Positions 4,937 through 5,968 of a stretch of DNA of 5,968 nt are shown in pieces. The notes beneath the pieces were generated by a model. The model searched no databases. It had not been told where the DNA came from and saw nothing but the letters and a program-made list of their open reading frames with translations. Location of the stretch: positions 1-5,968 of the forward strand of contig WAQR01000258.1 of NCBI GenBank assembly GCA_015520145.1, in the 5' to 3' direction. The DNA is from Candidatus Hydrothermarchaeota archaeon (GTDB taxonomy: Archaea; Hydrothermarchaeota; Hydrothermarchaeia; Hydrothermarchaeales; WAQR01). The translations under genes and the position numbers were made by a program. Position 1 is the first letter of the stretch. Each line of letters begins with the position of its first letter.

Positions 4937-5968
4937 ATGCCATGAAGACCCGGAAGATATCTGATTATGTAGTGGAACTCCCAGAAGACAATAAGGAATG
5001 TATGAATGTACCAGGGAGGATATACTGCAACGAGAAGATCCTATCTGATATAGAAGAAGGGGCATTTGAGCAGTGCGCGAATGTCGCATGCCTGCCGGGA
5101 ATAATCAAATATTCAATTGCAATGCCAGACATCCATTTCGGATACGGGTTTCCAATCGGCGGCGTTGCGGCATTTGATGAAGATACCGGTGTTATTTCTC
5201 CTGGTGGAGTGGGATTTGATATAAACTGCGGTGTCAGGCTTTTAAGGACTGATTTGCATCTGGATGATGTCAGAAAAAAGATAAAAGATATAATCGATCA
5301 CGTCTTTTTGAACGTGCCTTCAGGTGTTGGCAGGAAGGGCAAGATACGCATCGGGATTAGCGAACTTGACCATGTACTGGAAAACGGTGCAAGATGGGCG
5401 GTTGAAAAGGGATATGGATGGGAGGACGACCTAAAAAAAATTGAAGAGAACGGATGTATGAAGACTGCTGACCCCACGAAGGTAAGCGAACTTGCAAAGA
5501 AGAGGGGCATCTCTCAGATAGGCACGCTTGGATCAGGAAACCATTTTCTGGAACTCCAGGAAGTTGAGGAGGTCTATGACGAGGAGGTTGCACGGACATT
5601 TGGGATAGAAAGGGTTGGACAGATAACGGTGATGATCCATTCTGGTTCCAGGGGCTGCGGGCATCAGATATGCTCCGATTATTTAAAGGTTATGGAACGG
5701 GCGGCTGCCAGGTATGGGATAAAACTGCCAGACAGGCAGCTGGCATGTGCCCCTGCAACATCCAGAGAGGCCCGTGACTATTACCTGGCCATGTCATGTG
5801 CCGTGAATTATGCGTTTGCAAACAGGCAGGCGATAGCGCACTGGACAAGGGAGTCGTTTGAAAAGGTGTTAAATGAAGATGCCGCAGACCTCGGGCTAAA
5901 AACAGTCTATGAGGTCGCACACAATATCGCTAAAATCGAAACGCATGAAATAGACGGTAAGAAGAGAA
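4933..5968 (+). CDS. rtcB: tRNA-splicing ligase RtcB (3' partial)
   Basis: RtcB joins 2',3'-cyclic phosphate (or 3'-phosphate) RNA ends to 5'-OH ends using GTP and Mn2+, completing archaeal tRNA splicing. The visible 345 codons contain VPGRIYCNE, LPGIIKYSIAMPDIHFGYGFPIGG, SPGGVGFDINCGVRLL, LGSGNHFLEL, IHSGSRGCGHQI and VAHNIAKIE. Numbered from the ATG at 4933, the metal ligands Asp96, Cys99, His204, His236 and His330 match Asp95, Cys98, His203, His234 and His329 of the Pyrococcus horikoshii enzyme. The nucleophilic histidine (His404 there) and roughly the last 135 residues lie beyond the window. No intein interrupts the visible part, although archaeal RtcB proteins sometimes carry one. The start is uncertain: ATG 4933 forms an ATGA overlap with the archease stop, while ATG 4942 is three codons later. 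Neither has a strong Shine-Dalgarno, so translational coupling to archease is likely. Confidence 0.96.
   Translation, partial: MNAMKTRKISDYVVELPEDNKECMNVPGRIYCNEKILSDIEEGAFEQCANVACLPGIIKYSIAMPDIHFGYGFPIGGVAAFDEDTGVISPGGVGFDINCGVRLLRTDLHLDDVRKKIKDIIDHVFLNVPSGVGRKGKIRIGISELDHVLENGARWAVEKGYGWEDDLKKIEENGCMKTADPTKVSELAKKRGISQIGTLGSGNHFLELQEVEEVYDEEVARTFGIERVGQITVMIHSGSRGCGHQICSDYLKVMERAAARYGIKLPDRQLACAPATSREARDYYLAMSCAVNYAFANRQAIAHWTRESFEKVLNEDAADLGLKTVYEVAHNIAKIETHEIDGKKR

Noticed and set aside
4703..5089. A 128-codon open frame on the minus strand across archease and rtcB
   Set aside because: It is antisense to two strongly conserved proteins, and its translation has a scattered Ser/His/Cys-rich composition typical of a shadow frame.

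Overview
The window comes from an archaeon, most likely a euryarchaeote. The genes are archaeal in type: a 971-residue archaeal/eukaryotic-type leucyl-tRNA synthetase, an archaeal MEMO-family protein, and an archease-RtcB pair. The presumed control signals are also archaeal: AT-rich TATA boxes about 25 bases upstream of likely starts, GGTGA/GGAGG Shine-Dalgarno sequences, and a tRNA gene without an encoded CCA end. A relative of the Methanosarcinales is plausible from general protein resemblance, but the window alone cannot settle the lineage.

Layout: all genes read on the + strand. Positions 1-131 hold the last 42 codons of an unrecognised gene. A MEMO/AmmeMemoRadiSam-B protein follows at 212-1039. 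A 114-base gap with a good TATA box leads to leuS (1154-4069). An intronless tRNA-Arg(UCU) lies at 4101-4175. The stretch 4176-4507 holds no recognised gene; it contains a terminator-like hairpin with a T run, a short coding-like remnant, a strong TATA box, and a 17-codon upstream ORF that overlaps a possible hairpin. Archease (4508-4936) and rtcB (4933 to beyond the window end) follow as a tight pair.

How the genes fit together: most of the window serves tRNA. LeuRS charges tRNA-Leu, tRNA-Arg(UCU) reads AGA/AGG codons, and archease activates the RNA ligase RtcB, which rejoins tRNA halves after intron removal. The MEMO protein has no clear link to that theme.

No new multi-gene system is evident. 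The less ordinary signals are short, SD-preceded ORFs directly upstream of both leuS and archease, mutually exclusive pairings around the archease Shine-Dalgarno, an unidentified coding remnant downstream of the tRNA, and a His-to-Val change in the archease signature.
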